This document shows positions 25,302 through 33,322 of a DNA stretch of 64,000 nucleotides, in pieces; position 1 is the stretch's first letter; each line of letters opens with the position of its first letter. The DNA is taken from assembly GCA_012839295.1 (NCBI GenBank), contig DUNO01000002.1, forward strand, positions 1-64,000, written 5' to 3'. The notes below the pieces were generated by a model. The model made no database searches. It was not told where the DNA came from and worked only from the letters and a program-made list of their open reading frames with translations. This DNA comes from Clostridiales bacterium (GTDB lineage Bacteria > Bacillota > Clostridia > Lachnospirales > Lachnospiraceae). A program made the translations under genes and the position numbers.

Positions 25302-26912
25302 TTATTCTTCCGTTACTTCCTTAGGAGAAACAATCTGCTTTCCGCCTATAATACCTTCTCCGACGCCACTAACATTAATATTTTTCGTTGTTTTAGCTTC
25401 CAGGCTGTCTGACATGATGATATTCTTCATATCAATTCCTACGGAGCTTTGAACCGTATCGAATACCTTTGCCATTACAACCGGAACATTGTCAACTACA
25501 TTATCAACTCCGCCACCATAGATCTTAATATCGGAAATCTGGCTAAGGGGTTCAGCAATTGCTTTTGCAAGCTCAGGTAATTTTTCAATCAATTTATCAG
25601 CCATGGCTGCATTGGTATACTTCTTGTATGCCTCGGCCTTCTTCTCCATTGCTTCCGCTTCCGCAAGACCCTTTGCCTTGATTGCTTCTGCCTCTGCCAG
25701 ACCAATTGCGCTAATGGCCTTGGCCTTTGCCTCACCGTTAATGGACTGGGCATCCGCCTCTGCCTTTGCCCTTAGGCTAATTGCTTCAGCCTCCGCATTT
25801 GCTTCTGCTTTTTTTGCTTCCGCCCTTGCTTCTGCTTCTGCAATCTTAGTGTATTTCTCCGCGTCTGCTGCTGCCCTTTTTTGCTCGCGTTCCGCATTAG
25901 CCGGTTCTACTACCTTGGTCTTCAATTCTTCCCTGGTTTTCTCCGCACGGCGCTGCTCCAACTCAGTCTGCTTTTGCTCCCTTGCGATTTCAACCTGGAG
26001 CTGGGCTTCCTGGAGTTCCTTCTGCTTTTGCTGCTTCAAAATATCGGCTTCCATCTGTGCCGCAATAATGTCTTTGTTCGTAATGCTCTTCTGGATCTCA
26101 TATGCCGCATCCGCTTTTGCCTTTGCAGATTCCTGTTCGGTCCTGTATTCGGATTCACGAACCTCCTTGGCCTTGATTGCCGCACTCACTTCCGTCTCTG
26201 CTTCCAGTCTGGCTTTTTCGCCTTCCTTCGTTGCTTCGGACTTCTTAATGGATTCTTCCTTCAAAGCCATGGCCTGTGCAATCTCAGCATCCTTTTTCTT
26301 CTCTGCGATCTGCTTTGCACCAAGAGCCCTGATATAACCATTCGTATCATTTACATCCTTAATAGAGAAGTCCTTTAATTCCAGGCCCATCTCACCGATC
26401 TTGGTACCAACCACCTCCTGCACTTTGGCAGAAAAGGCCTCCCTGTCGTTATAGATCTGTTCCACTGTCATGGACGCCACGATTTCACGCAATTTACCTT
26501 CCAGGATTAAGGTAACCTGATCTGCAATCGATCTTTGGATCTGCATCTCGTTCGCACCGGTAAACTGCTCAATTGCTGCGTAAATGCTCTCATGGGTATT
26601 CCGGACCTTAATCACGGCAGTTCCCACAACGTCAATCGGAACACCCTGTGAGGACATGGTCTGGGATGTATTGATATTTAACTGGATGTTACCTAAGGAT
26701 ATTATATCCGTTCTTTCCAAAACCGGTATTACGATTCCACCACCGCCGGTGATTACTCTCTTTCTCATACCGGTAACAACCATCGCCCTGTCCTGGGGCA
26801 CCTTCTTCCACATGCGCAAAATGACGGTTAGTATTGCTACACCTACCACTACTGCAAGCACCGTAACAAAAATCGGTAAAAAATCTACTCCTATTCCTGC
26901 TGCACCATTCAT
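25302..26912 (-). CDS. floT: Flotillin-like SPFH scaffold protein (YuaG/FloT type)
   Basis: 536 aa. A single membrane segment (residues ~10-34) is followed by an SPFH/PHB domain (VPQDRAMVVTGMRKRVITGG, then SMTVEQIYNDREAFSAKV). A long Ala/Glu/Lys-rich coiled coil spans about residues 195-430 (AEAEAISLRAKAEADAQS type repeats), and the C-terminal region ends near VSPKEVTEE. This is the full flotillin layout. Flotillins organise membrane microdomains and affect fluidity, secretion and signalling. An NfeD-family gene lies 29 bases upstream in the same direction, matching the Bacillus yuaF-floT operon in which the NfeD protein is the partner. The Ala-rich coiled coil causes long spurious antisense ORFs. 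Confidence 0.94.
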   Translation of the reverse strand: MNGAAGIGVDFLPIFVTVLAVVVGVAILTVILRMWKKVPQDRAMVVTGMRKRVITGGGGIVIPVLERTDIISLGNIQLNINTSQTMSSQGVPIDVVGTAVIKVRNTHESIYAAIEQFTGANEMQIQRSIADQVTLILEGKLREIVASMTVEQIYNDREAFSAKVQEVVGTKIGEMGLELKDFSIKDVNDTNGYIRALGAKQIAEKKKDAEIAQAMALKEESIKKSEATKEGEKARLEAETEVSAAIKAKEVRESEYRTEQESAKAKADAAYEIQKSITNKDIIAAQMEADILKQQKQKELQEAQLQVEIAREQKQTELEQRRAEKTREELKTKVVEPANAEREQKRAAADAEKYTKIAEAEARAEAKKAEANAEAEAISLRAKAEADAQSINGEAKAKAISAIGLAEAEAIKAKGLAEAEAMEKKAEAYKKYTNAAMADKLIEKLPELAKAIAEPLSQISDIKIYGGGVDNVVDNVPVVMAKVFDTVQSSVGIDMKNIIMSDSLEAKTTKNINVSGVGEGIIGGKQIVSPKEVTEE

Positions 26913-26941
26913 GTCAAATCCTCCTTAATTTAATTCCCTTT

Positions 26942-27643
26942 TTATTCATATTTATTTTTTGGTTCAACAATAAATATCCCGTTCTTTATCTCTATTACCT
27001 TGACAGTCCTTCCTGCCGGCAGCCGCAGCTCTTCATCTGCACATTTTGCCGGATAGCTCACCCTTATATTCTTGAGGGTAACAAAGCTTACAGTCCCTAA
27101 TTGCCCCGGCAGTATTGTATCCACCACTGTTCCGTCATAAAGCAGTAATTCCTTCTCGTCCACCCCCGTATTATCCACCTGTATCCTTTTTAAGGTTTTA
27201 ATCAGGCTCTGGACAATGACCGCCGCTATATAACCAAACACAATTGCAGCGATAAAGGTGATGATACTTCCGGTACCCTTATAGGTCAGGATGCTTCCTA
27301 TTGCCCCGAACACAACGACCAAAGCGGAGAGAGCCATGGAGGAAGTTGGCAATAATCCTATCGCAATCATATCGCCTATACCCTGTCCCGGGTCACCGTC
27401 TGTTCCTATGGCCATACCAGGATCCAGGTCGGACTGGAACACGGGATCAATATCCGTATCGATTCCTGTGTCAAGACCTGCGTCAAGGCCTGCATCAATG
27501 CCTGCGTCAATGCTTACATCCGCCGAAACATCAAAATCTGCTCCGGCATCCGCATCCGCCCCGTTTCCAAGGAACCCAAAGGCGAAGCTTATTAACGGAA
27601 GAACCGCGCCCCCTGCAAGAAAGCATAGATAAACTGTCAACAT
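26942..27643 (-). CDS. NfeD-like membrane protein, YuaF-type flotillin partner
   Basis: 233 aa. A first membrane segment (MLTVYLCFLAGGAVLPLISF) is followed by an Asp-rich loop of about 60 residues with alternating D-A/I/L-D units, three membrane segments (residues ~95-155) and a C-terminal NfeD OB-fold (DGTVVDTILPGQLGTVSF, then RLPAGRTVKVIEI). Start ATG 27643 has GGGGG about 8 bases upstream; the 16-residue longer form is unlikely. NfeD proteins are encoded next to SPFH proteins and bind or stabilise them. The acidic loop is unusual and might bind cations. It is co-transcribed with the flotillin gene. Tandem R2 repeats lie in the upstream region. Confidence 0.85.
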   Translation of the reverse strand: MLTVYLCFLAGGAVLPLISFAFGFLGNGADADAGADFDVSADVSIDAGIDAGLDAGLDTGIDTDIDPVFQSDLDPGMAIGTDGDPGQGIGDMIAIGLLPTSSMALSALVVVFGAIGSILTYKGTGSIITFIAAIVFGYIAAVIVQSLIKTLKRIQVDNTGVDEKELLLYDGTVVDTILPGQLGTVSFVTLKNIRVSYPAKCADEELRLPAGRTVKVIEIKNGIFIVEPKNKYE

Positions 27644-27733
27644 ACTATCGACCCCCTTTACCATCGTCAGTTCTTTCCGGCTTTCAGCCAATAATAACTG
27701 ACTTTCTTATAATCTGATTGACTATATATACAA

Positions 27734-27865
27734 TTCACACTAACAAACATTTGACCGTTAGGCCACTCAATGTCGGATGTGGAATATTCTGTATTTCACA
27801 CTAACGATCATTTGACCGTTAGGTCACTCAATGTCGGATGTGGAATGATCTTCATTTCACACTAA
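27734..27865. repeat. Tandem repeat R2: two 61-bp units upstream of the nfeD-like gene
   Basis: Two units begin at 27734 and 27795 (ttcacactaac...), and a partial third start is at 27856 (ttcacacta), a period of exactly 61 bases. Each unit holds a small tgacc-gtta-ggtca stem (tggcc in one arm of the first) and a conserved ctcaatgtcggatgtggaat block. Related copies lie at 13311-13380 and, in part, 44323-44352. The remaining bases of 27692-28063 hold only the hairpin at 27993-28020. Confidence 0.85.
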
Positions 27866-27992
27866 TTACAGTATATATTTTCCTCAGCCTTTTTTCAACA
27901 CCTTTACAGCGTTTTAAACCATTCTTAATCTATTCTTAATTATTTGGTTACTCCCTGGGACTGATGCAGAGTATACATGAGGATAGATTTAA

Positions 27993-28020
27993 AGCTGTTG
28001 CAAAACAATTTACAACAGCT
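27993..28020. terminator. Hairpin downstream of the DUF3877 gene
   Basis: agctgttg at 27993-28000 pairs with caacagct at 28013-28020, with a 12-base loop. On the minus strand it is followed by TTTAAATC and would end the gene that stops at 28064. The plus-strand side is followed by CTTTTCT. Confidence 0.6.
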
Positions 28021-28063
28021 CTTTTCTAATTATTTATGAAATTTATTTATTATTTATGCGGAT

Positions 28064-28618
28064 TTATTTGTCAAATTCGAAGTCAGCGTAATCTTCCTTT
28101 GTAAACCTGTGATATGTGGCGTGACAGCCCTCGAATTTAATACAGTAACGGTAGGCATCCGGCTTCCCATCCTCAAAATAAACCAGGTAATCGAATTCCT
28201 CCCCGGGCATCTCCTCACATACCACCTTGCTTGAATAATGCCGGAATACCCCAAGGAGATCCTCCAGGGAACAGTCATGCTGCCTTATCTTATCAATAAA
28301 CTCTGTTAAAAAGTCCCTGTCCTGAACCTCCCTGAACACAAAGTCCACCCCTCCCGGCGGTACAAGGATGCAGAACCGGCTATCCTTATGTGTATGCCCC
28401 ACTCCTCCTAACCTTGGCTCCACATACTTACAAAACTGGTCTAATACAGTTTGTAAACCGGCTGTAGACAGTTTTGTACCTAATATCCGGTTAATTGATT
28501 CTGCCGGATAATATAGCCGGATGGTTTCGCTCCGGTATCCCAGCTTGATCTGCTGTTCTACAATTATGTCAACCATATTCTTTTCTAATGCCTGAAACTT
28601 TGGCTGCTGCAATTGCAT
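28064..28618 (-). CDS. DUF3877 family protein
   Basis: 184 aa, soluble, acidic near the end (DYADFEFDK). It begins with an alpha-helical stretch (FQALEKNMVDIIVEQQIKLGY), then SIRLYYP-like ETIRLYYPAESIN, LGGVGHTHKDSRFCILVPPGGVDFV and a C-terminal YCIKFEGCHATYHRFTKEDY block with two Cys and two His. This resembles the DUF3877 family of unknown function found in Lachnospiraceae; the assignment is from memory of the motif. It is expressed as a single gene with its own hairpin downstream. No enzyme motif can be seen. Confidence 0.65.
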   Translation of the reverse strand: MQLQQPKFQALEKNMVDIIVEQQIKLGYRSETIRLYYPAESINRILGTKLSTAGLQTVLDQFCKYVEPRLGGVGHTHKDSRFCILVPPGGVDFVFREVQDRDFLTEFIDKIRQHDCSLEDLLGVFRHYSSKVVCEEMPGEEFDYLVYFEDGKPDAYRYCIKFEGCHATYHRFTKEDYADFEFDK

Positions 28619-28734
28619 AACTAACCTCCGATTATTGCCGCTTTGAACAGGTAGATATAGCGGCCGCCTAAAAATGCCTTCAAGAATGCCTTCAAGAATG
28701 CTTGCTTTTAAAAATAATTACTTTCCAGAATGCT

Positions 28735-29556
28735 TTATAATATAGTTCCTTGATTATTTATTTGATTGTTGCTTTGGTTATTTATTTGTTCCATCCTATA
28801 GTCCCTATAAATCACAAATATCAGGGAAAAAATAAACAAGGACAGAATACCTGAAAAAATAATCAGGCCAATATATCCGGGTGTAATAATGATCCCTTGT
28901 GATATTGAATCATAACAAATGATCTGATAAAAAATGATGGGAAGATATATTATAAGTAACATTACTACCAGCTTCCAATAGTTCTTAACCCCTGCTTTTG
29001 CACCATTCTTTATACCCTGGAATATATTTACATCATCAATAAAAATTGATGGGACGCATAGCAGAACAAAGGGAATTACCAAAATTGTAACAAACAGGGT
29101 AAAGATCGTAATAAACAGGGTCAGAGATTGTGTTCCATTCCCGCCCATTACCTGTACCATTGCGAAGGGTATTGTAATCATAGATATAATAATTCCAAAA
29201 GCAAAGGATGCCGCTATCAAAAGAAGGAGCAGCAATAAGGTCCTGACAAAGAACTGCTTCAGTCCGGGCAAAAAAGACCTGGCAGATGTTTTCCCTTTCA
29301 AAGCGGCCTCTGAGAGCATATAACTAAATCCAGGTATAAATAAGATATATAATAACAACATCAAGCCACAAGCTAACAACATCTTCGCCATCATCATCAT
29401 ATAAACAGCAAAATTAATATTTCCATTCTCCATAAACTGGTTTATATTGCTTGGAAAAAGCAAAAATAGTATCAACAATAGAAGCAGCTGGGTGATACAA
29501 TAAAAACCAATGATAACAGGATTATCTTTAAGTAAATCAAATGCCTTCTTAACCAA
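28735..29556 (-). CDS. Multi-pass membrane protein of unknown function
   Basis: 273 aa with six hydrophobic segments (near residues 12-33, 55-75, 107-130, 150-175, 200-220 and 228-250) and a polar Asn/Gln-rich tail (NNQSNNQINNQ). The layout resembles DUF4013 or glycerophosphodiesterase membrane-domain proteins (a G-x-x-x-G-x-K-N-Y-W-K pattern in KNGAKAGVKNYWKLV), but it is not firmly assigned. The start is TTG 29556 because GGAGGGG lies 6-7 bases upstream; the GTG at 29592 has no such site. Two short repeats of aatgccttcaag lie just downstream, at about 28672-28700. No partner gene is obvious. Confidence 0.6.
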   Translation of the reverse strand: MVKKAFDLLKDNPVIIGFYCITQLLLLLILFLLFPSNINQFMENGNINFAVYMMMMAKMLLACGLMLLLYILFIPGFSYMLSEAALKGKTSARSFLPGLKQFFVRTLLLLLLLIAASFAFGIIISMITIPFAMVQVMGGNGTQSLTLFITIFTLFVTILVIPFVLLCVPSIFIDDVNIFQGIKNGAKAGVKNYWKLVVMLLIIYLPIIFYQIICYDSISQGIIITPGYIGLIIFSGILSLFIFSLIFVIYRDYRMEQINNQSNNQINNQGTIL

Positions 29557-29685
29557 TTTAAGTCCCCTCCATTTATAAAATACTAGTTCCACCCTTTATT
29601 ATATTACATAAGACGGAAAATTACTATAGACAGATTACCGCTTCCTAAATTTATACGGTATAATGAGCTATAGAAAACTGAAATA

Positions 29686-29724
29686 GAAAAAGCTGTTACA
29701 CTTTCACAGGGTAACGGCTTTTTC
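29686..29724. terminator. Terminator after the GNAT-like gene
   Basis: gaaaaagctgttac (29686-29699) pairs with gtaacggctttttc (29711-29724), with one mismatch and an 11-base loop. Oligo-T lies on both sides, so it could work in both directions. It lies 15 bases beyond the stop of the gene at 29739. Confidence 0.8.
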
Positions 29725-29738
29725 ATTATACTTTCAAC

Positions 29739-30287
29739 CTATTTCTTGGTATAGGACCAATAATCTGACCGAAGAATCTCATAAACCTTTTCATCATAAT
29801 AATTATTGTCCATCAGCTTTACATTTTCCCTGAATACACCAACAATACGGCCGCCAACCTGATGGACCATCTCATCATACTGCTTTTCTACCGGATTGCC
29901 AATAATAACTGAGAAGGTTAATTTTCTTAGATTATATTTCAAAAAAATATCATTCATTGCTTTTCTGACATCGAAACCAAATACAACTTTGTTTTCCGTG
30001 AAATTTATGATTGATAAATCAGATGCGGCGTCATTTAACCGGTTGATGCGGTATCCAATCAGACCAATGATCTGCATGTTTTTATCCAGGGATACAAATT
30101 GATGTTCATTCTTATTGCACTCTTCCACTTTATATTTATCTACCCAGCCTCTGGCATGGTAAAATTTATATTTATCATCGTACCAGGTATCGATAAACAT
30201 ATCTACTAGCTGTTCCCTATATTTAATAGCAGGCACTAAGATACCGATCCCCCCCCTTCCATAAGCAGCACGTTCATCAGCTTTCAA
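29739..30287 (-). CDS. GNAT family N-acetyltransferase-like protein
   Basis: 182 aa, soluble. The pattern of an N-terminal helix pair (REQLVDMFIDTWYDDKYK), central strands (HQFVSLDKNMQIIGLIGYRIN) and a late segment (DIFLKYNLRKLTFSVIIGNPVEKQYDEMVHQVGGRIVGVF) resembles RimJ/RimL-type GNAT enzymes, where the asparagine and hydrophobic GGRIVG part bind acetyl-CoA. The start is uncertain: ATG 30287 overlaps the upstream hydrolase gene by 11 bases, and a GGGGGGG run at ~30249 may instead serve a later start. It is probably co-transcribed with the hydrolase. The substrate is unknown. Confidence 0.6.
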   Translation of the reverse strand: MKADERAAYGRGGIGILVPAIKYREQLVDMFIDTWYDDKYKFYHARGWVDKYKVEECNKNEHQFVSLDKNMQIIGLIGYRINRLNDAASDLSIINFTENKVVFGFDVRKAMNDIFLKYNLRKLTFSVIIGNPVEKQYDEMVHQVGGRIVGVFRENVKLMDNNYYDEKVYEILRSDYWSYTKK

Positions 30288-31089
30288 TGAATTTTACCAG
30301 TGCCTCGTTAAACTCATCCTTCTGGTCATAGAAGGACGCATGGCCGGAAAACTCAAAGGGCATAAGCTTGGAATTTCGGATCATCCGGCGCTGTACCTCC
30401 CCTAACTGGAAAGGTACCACCTGATCATGGATGCCGTGAATGATTAATGTAGGTACACGGATCGCTTCTAAATCTGCAAATAACACTTCCCTGAGCCAAG
30501 TCTCTGCTATCGCGGCAGTTGCCCATCCCGCTGCCTGTAATCCCAGTTGGAAGAACCAGTCCGAGAAGGCACAGGTAATATACTGGAAGAAAAACATATC
30601 CCCAAAACCGCGGAGCATTTGGGGCCGATCCTTATAGGTATTGGCAATAATCTGTTCCACCGCCTCTTTCTCCAGCCCATAAGGAAAATTAGGGCGCTTA
30701 ATCAGGCTCGGCGCAGCTGCAGCACAGAGCACAAGCCTGCATACCCCGTAGCCTTTATGGCGCCCCATATACCTTGCTGCAATTGCACCTCCGGTGGAAT
30801 GGCCTACCAAAGTAAAGTCATACAAATCCAAGGCCTCCACTACACATCTCACATCGTCTGCCAGGGTATCATAATCATAGCCGCAAAATGGCTTATCCGA
30901 ATTACCAAAGCCTCTCATATCGATACCGACACACCGGTAACCCAATTTGGGCAGCTGGTCAAACTGATATTCAAATAAATTATGGCTTCCAGGCCAGCCA
31001 TGAAGAAATACAATCGTCCCTTTCCCCTCCGGATTTAAATCTTCCACATATATATTTACATTATCTTGTGCGGTAACATAGTAACCCAT
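30277..31089 (-). CDS. Alpha/beta hydrolase
   Basis: 270 aa with the alpha/beta hydrolase fold. The oxyanion region is HGWPGS, the nucleophile elbow is GHSTGG with catalytic Ser, the acid is Asp in IHGIHDQVVP, and the His is in FSGHASFYDQ. This set and the RGFGNSDKP segment match the non-haem chloroperoxidase/esterase group. ATG 31089 (MGYYVTAQDNVNIYVED) follows GGGAG at a good distance; the 62-residue upstream extension is non-homologous and rejected. No export signal is present, so it should act in the cytoplasm. Its stop overlaps the GNAT-like gene downstream. The substrate is unknown. Confidence 0.88.
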   Translation of the reverse strand: MGYYVTAQDNVNIYVEDLNPEGKGTIVFLHGWPGSHNLFEYQFDQLPKLGYRCVGIDMRGFGNSDKPFCGYDYDTLADDVRCVVEALDLYDFTLVGHSTGGAIAARYMGRHKGYGVCRLVLCAAAAPSLIKRPNFPYGLEKEAVEQIIANTYKDRPQMLRGFGDMFFFQYITCAFSDWFFQLGLQAAGWATAAIAETWLREVLFADLEAIRVPTLIIHGIHDQVVPFQLGEVQRRMIRNSKLMPFEFSGHASFYDQKDEFNEALVKFIES

Positions 31090-31308
31090 GCCAATTCTCC
31101 CTATGGGATATATTATAATTATTATATTCATTATGGGATCAAATGCCACTGACGTGATAAAACCATGGAATTTACGGAAAGCTCCGATGGGGCGGCAGGC
31201 TGTTTCACTTGTACTAAAAAATCCCCCCGTGCACGTATGCCAAGCTGCTGTGTACAGGAGGATCCTTATATCCATTTTTATTAAAACCCGTCTGGACCAT
31301 ATGCCAAT

Positions 31309-32181
31309 TTAACGGGCCATGATTTCATATCCATTCTCCGTAATCAAAACAGTTACCTCCCATTGCGCCGAGTCTTTACCGTCCTTGGTAGTTACCGTCC
31401 ATCCGTTCTCTTTATTTAAGACAACTCCTGCTTTCCCCATATTGACCATTGGTTCAATTGTAAATACCAGCCCCGGGACCAGCAGCATTTCCGTTCCTTT
31501 CTTTGATACATAGCTGACAAAGGGCTCTTCGTGAAATTCGTTCCCTATGCCGTGTCCACCGATTTCCTTAACAACGGAATATCCGTTAGAACGGACGAAA
31601 TCATCTATCGCCTGGCCTATGTCCCCCAGGAAGTTCCAGGCTCTCGCCTGCTCCAGCCCGACATCTATTGCCTTTCGTGCCACATCAACCAATCTCTTCC
31701 GCTCATCACTTACAGCTCCGATACAATACATTCTCGAGGAATCCGAAAAATAACCCTTAAATAATGTTGATACATCAACATTAACAATATCCCCTTCTTT
31801 TAAAATAACATCCTCCGCCGGTATTCCATGGCATACCTCGTTGTTTACCGAGGTACACACGCTTTTTGGAAACCCTTCATAACCAAGTGTTGCCGAAACC
31901 CCACCAAGCTCCCTTGTCCTATCCGATACCAGCCTGTCAATGTCCCCCGTACTCATTCCTGCATTGATATGCTCTGCTACATAATCCAGTACGGCAGTGT
32001 TAACCTTCCCGCTTTCCCGGATTCCATCAATCTGTGCAGATGATTTGATAAGCCTTCTGTCCGGCACAATGCAGCCATTTTGTTGGTACAGCTTAATTCT
32101 TTCATCCATATTAAAGTGGCACATTTTATATTTCTTTCCACTTTTGCACCAGCATGGATCATTTCTTTCTAATTTTAGCAT
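31309..32181 (-). CDS. map: Type I methionine aminopeptidase with N-terminal SEC-C zinc motif
   Basis: 290 aa. Residues 6-24 are a SEC-C metal motif (NDPCWCKSGKKYKMCH), then the MetAP domain. All metal ligands are present: the two Asp in VNVDVSTLF and GYFSDSSRM, His in GGHGIG, Glu in FTIEPMV and Glu in QWEVTVL, with the substrate His in NEFHEEP. It removes the initiator Met from nascent proteins in the cytoplasm. The SEC-C extension is a known variant in Firmicutes and probably helps ribosome or metal binding. This gene stands away from the ribosomal-protein operon where the primary map usually lies, so it may be a second, accessory copy. Confidence 0.93.
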   Translation of the reverse strand: MLKLERNDPCWCKSGKKYKMCHFNMDERIKLYQQNGCIVPDRRLIKSSAQIDGIRESGKVNTAVLDYVAEHINAGMSTGDIDRLVSDRTRELGGVSATLGYEGFPKSVCTSVNNEVCHGIPAEDVILKEGDIVNVDVSTLFKGYFSDSSRMYCIGAVSDERKRLVDVARKAIDVGLEQARAWNFLGDIGQAIDDFVRSNGYSVVKEIGGHGIGNEFHEEPFVSYVSKKGTEMLLVPGLVFTIEPMVNMGKAGVVLNKENGWTVTTKDGKDSAQWEVTVLITENGYEIMAR

Positions 32182-32204
32182 CCTAACAGCCCCTGATATA
32201 AATA

Positions 32205-32573
32205 CTAAGGAGTAGTATGGGAAATTACAGATTTGTCAAACCTTGAAAACTGTGGTGATGCCTTACGGAATTGACTTGGGTTATAACCAAATCTTTTATA
32301 AAATGCCCTTGAAAAAGCTTCATTTGAAGAAAATCCGTATTTTACGGCAATATCAATAATCTTAAGCTTTGTTTCCCTCAGGTCTATGGCCGCCAGCGTC
32401 AGCTTACGCCCCATAACGTATTCCTTGAAGGATATCCCCACCACTTCATGAAATTTGGCAGAGCAATAAAAGGATGAGTATCCGACATAATCAGACATCC
32501 CCTCCAGGGTTGGTTCATTTTTCAGGTTAGCTTCCACCCAGTCTATCATGTTTTCAATTGTTTTAGCAGACAA
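32205..32573 (-). CDS. Short AraC-type HTH regulator
   Basis: 122 aa consisting of little more than an AraC double HTH: LEGMSDYVGYSSFYCSAKFH and IIDIAVKYGFSSNEAFSRAFYKRFGYNPSQFRK. In related regulators this domain is N-terminal to a GyrI-like effector-binding domain of about 150 aa, which is absent here; the ORF ends 20-25 residues after the HTH. It is either a natural minimal regulator or a truncated one. The start is TTG 32573, 8 bases after AAGGAG; the ATG at 32669 lacks a good site. It sits downstream of the ABC-transporter operon and may be read through from it. Confidence 0.75.
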   Translation of the reverse strand: MSAKTIENMIDWVEANLKNEPTLEGMSDYVGYSSFYCSAKFHEVVGISFKEYVMGRKLTLAAIDLRETKLKIIDIAVKYGFSSNEAFSRAFYKRFGYNPSQFRKASPQFSRFDKSVISHTTP

Positions 32574-32702
32574 ATCATTCACTCCTTGCAATACTATTTT
32601 AACAAAGTTAAAGGGATAATTCCTGATAGAAGTTGTGAAGTTCATTACTTTTCCAAACATAGTATCCAAAATAATCCGGAATCAGGCTGTGGATATCGGG
32701 AA

Positions 32703-32912
32703 TCACATCCCCTCCGGGAATTCGAATATCTCCTCGATCGGCGCTTTAACTGCCCTTGAGATATCGACAGCCAGCTTCAGGGAAGGGTTGTATTTTGCAG
32801 ATTCAAGCCGGATGATGGTCTCCCGTCTGACCCCGGTCTTGGCTGCCAGCTCCTCCTGTGTAAGCCCAGCAAGCTGACGGTACTTTTTTAGATTGCTAAT
32901 GTACTGTTCCAT
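32703..32912 (-). CDS. Small XRE (Cro/CI-type) HTH regulator
   Basis: 69 aa, almost entirely an HTH_3 domain: LKKYRQLAGLTQEELAAKTGV, RRETIIRLESAKYNPSLKLA, ISRAVKAPIEEIFEF. This is the YgzD-type family of one-domain regulators encoded next to small membrane proteins and ABC transporters. GGAGAGGG precedes ATG 32912. It is 12 bases downstream of the DUF3796-like gene and closes the operon that starts at 35150. It is a good candidate to bind the inverted repeat at 35165-35207 and repress the operon; this is inferred. Confidence 0.88.
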   Translation of the reverse strand: MEQYISNLKKYRQLAGLTQEELAAKTGVRRETIIRLESAKYNPSLKLAVDISRAVKAPIEEIFEFPEGM

Positions 32913-32924
32913 CCCTCTCCTCCA

Positions 32925-33299
32925 TCAATGCTTTTCATAGTACCAGAATGCAATGGCATAGGTAATGAAGGTCGCAGCCCAACCGGCAGCTGCAATAATA
33001 ACTGCGCCAGTAAGCCGGATCCATTCCATTGTCAGCCCAAAACCAATGGCAAAAAGTGCAATAACCGGAACAAACAAGGCCGCTGCTTTTGCCTTTAACC
33101 GGTTTTCCTCGTAGCGTTCATCGGGCATTTCAGCTGCCAGCTTTGCCGTGAAATAGGCGCTGAAAAATGCAAAAAAGCTGAACAAAAACAAGCTGTTAGG
33201 GCTGTGGTCGATAAAATATCCGAATCCCAGGAATCCCATAAAGCCCATCAGCCATACATAGCGTTGATATTTTCTCGGTGTTTTTCTACTTTTAAACAT
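32925..33299 (-). CDS. Small multi-pass membrane protein, DUF3796-like
   Basis: 124 aa with an N-terminal basic stretch (KSRKTPRKYQRYVW) and about four membrane segments (GFMGFLGFGYFID, then SLFLFSFFAFFSAYFTAKLA, AALFVPVIALFAIGFGL and AVIIAAAGWAATFITYAIAF). The start ATG 33299 is 8 bases after AGGAGG; TTG 33305 is too close to that site. Such proteins commonly accompany one-domain XRE regulators in Firmicutes operons. The function is unknown. It lies between the ABC permease and the XRE gene. Confidence 0.7.
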   Translation of the reverse strand: MFKSRKTPRKYQRYVWLMGFMGFLGFGYFIDHSPNSLFLFSFFAFFSAYFTAKLAAEMPDERYEENRLKAKAAALFVPVIALFAIGFGLTMEWIRLTGAVIIAAAGWAATFITYAIAFWYYEKH

Positions 33300-33322
33300 T
33301 GACAAATCCTCCTAGCCTAGAA

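Noticed and set aside
25603-26337. 244-aa Ala/Ser-rich ORF on the plus strand
   Set aside because: Antisense to the flotillin coiled coil; its composition simply mirrors the Ala/Glu/Lys codons of the real gene.
27734-27865. A CRISPR array
   Set aside because: Units abut directly with a 61-bp period and no unique spacers; no cas genes are nearby.
30249-30287. A frameshift between the hydrolase and GNAT-like genes
   Set aside because: The two have separate folds and an 11-base overlap typical of coupled genes; only the exact start of the second is unclear.
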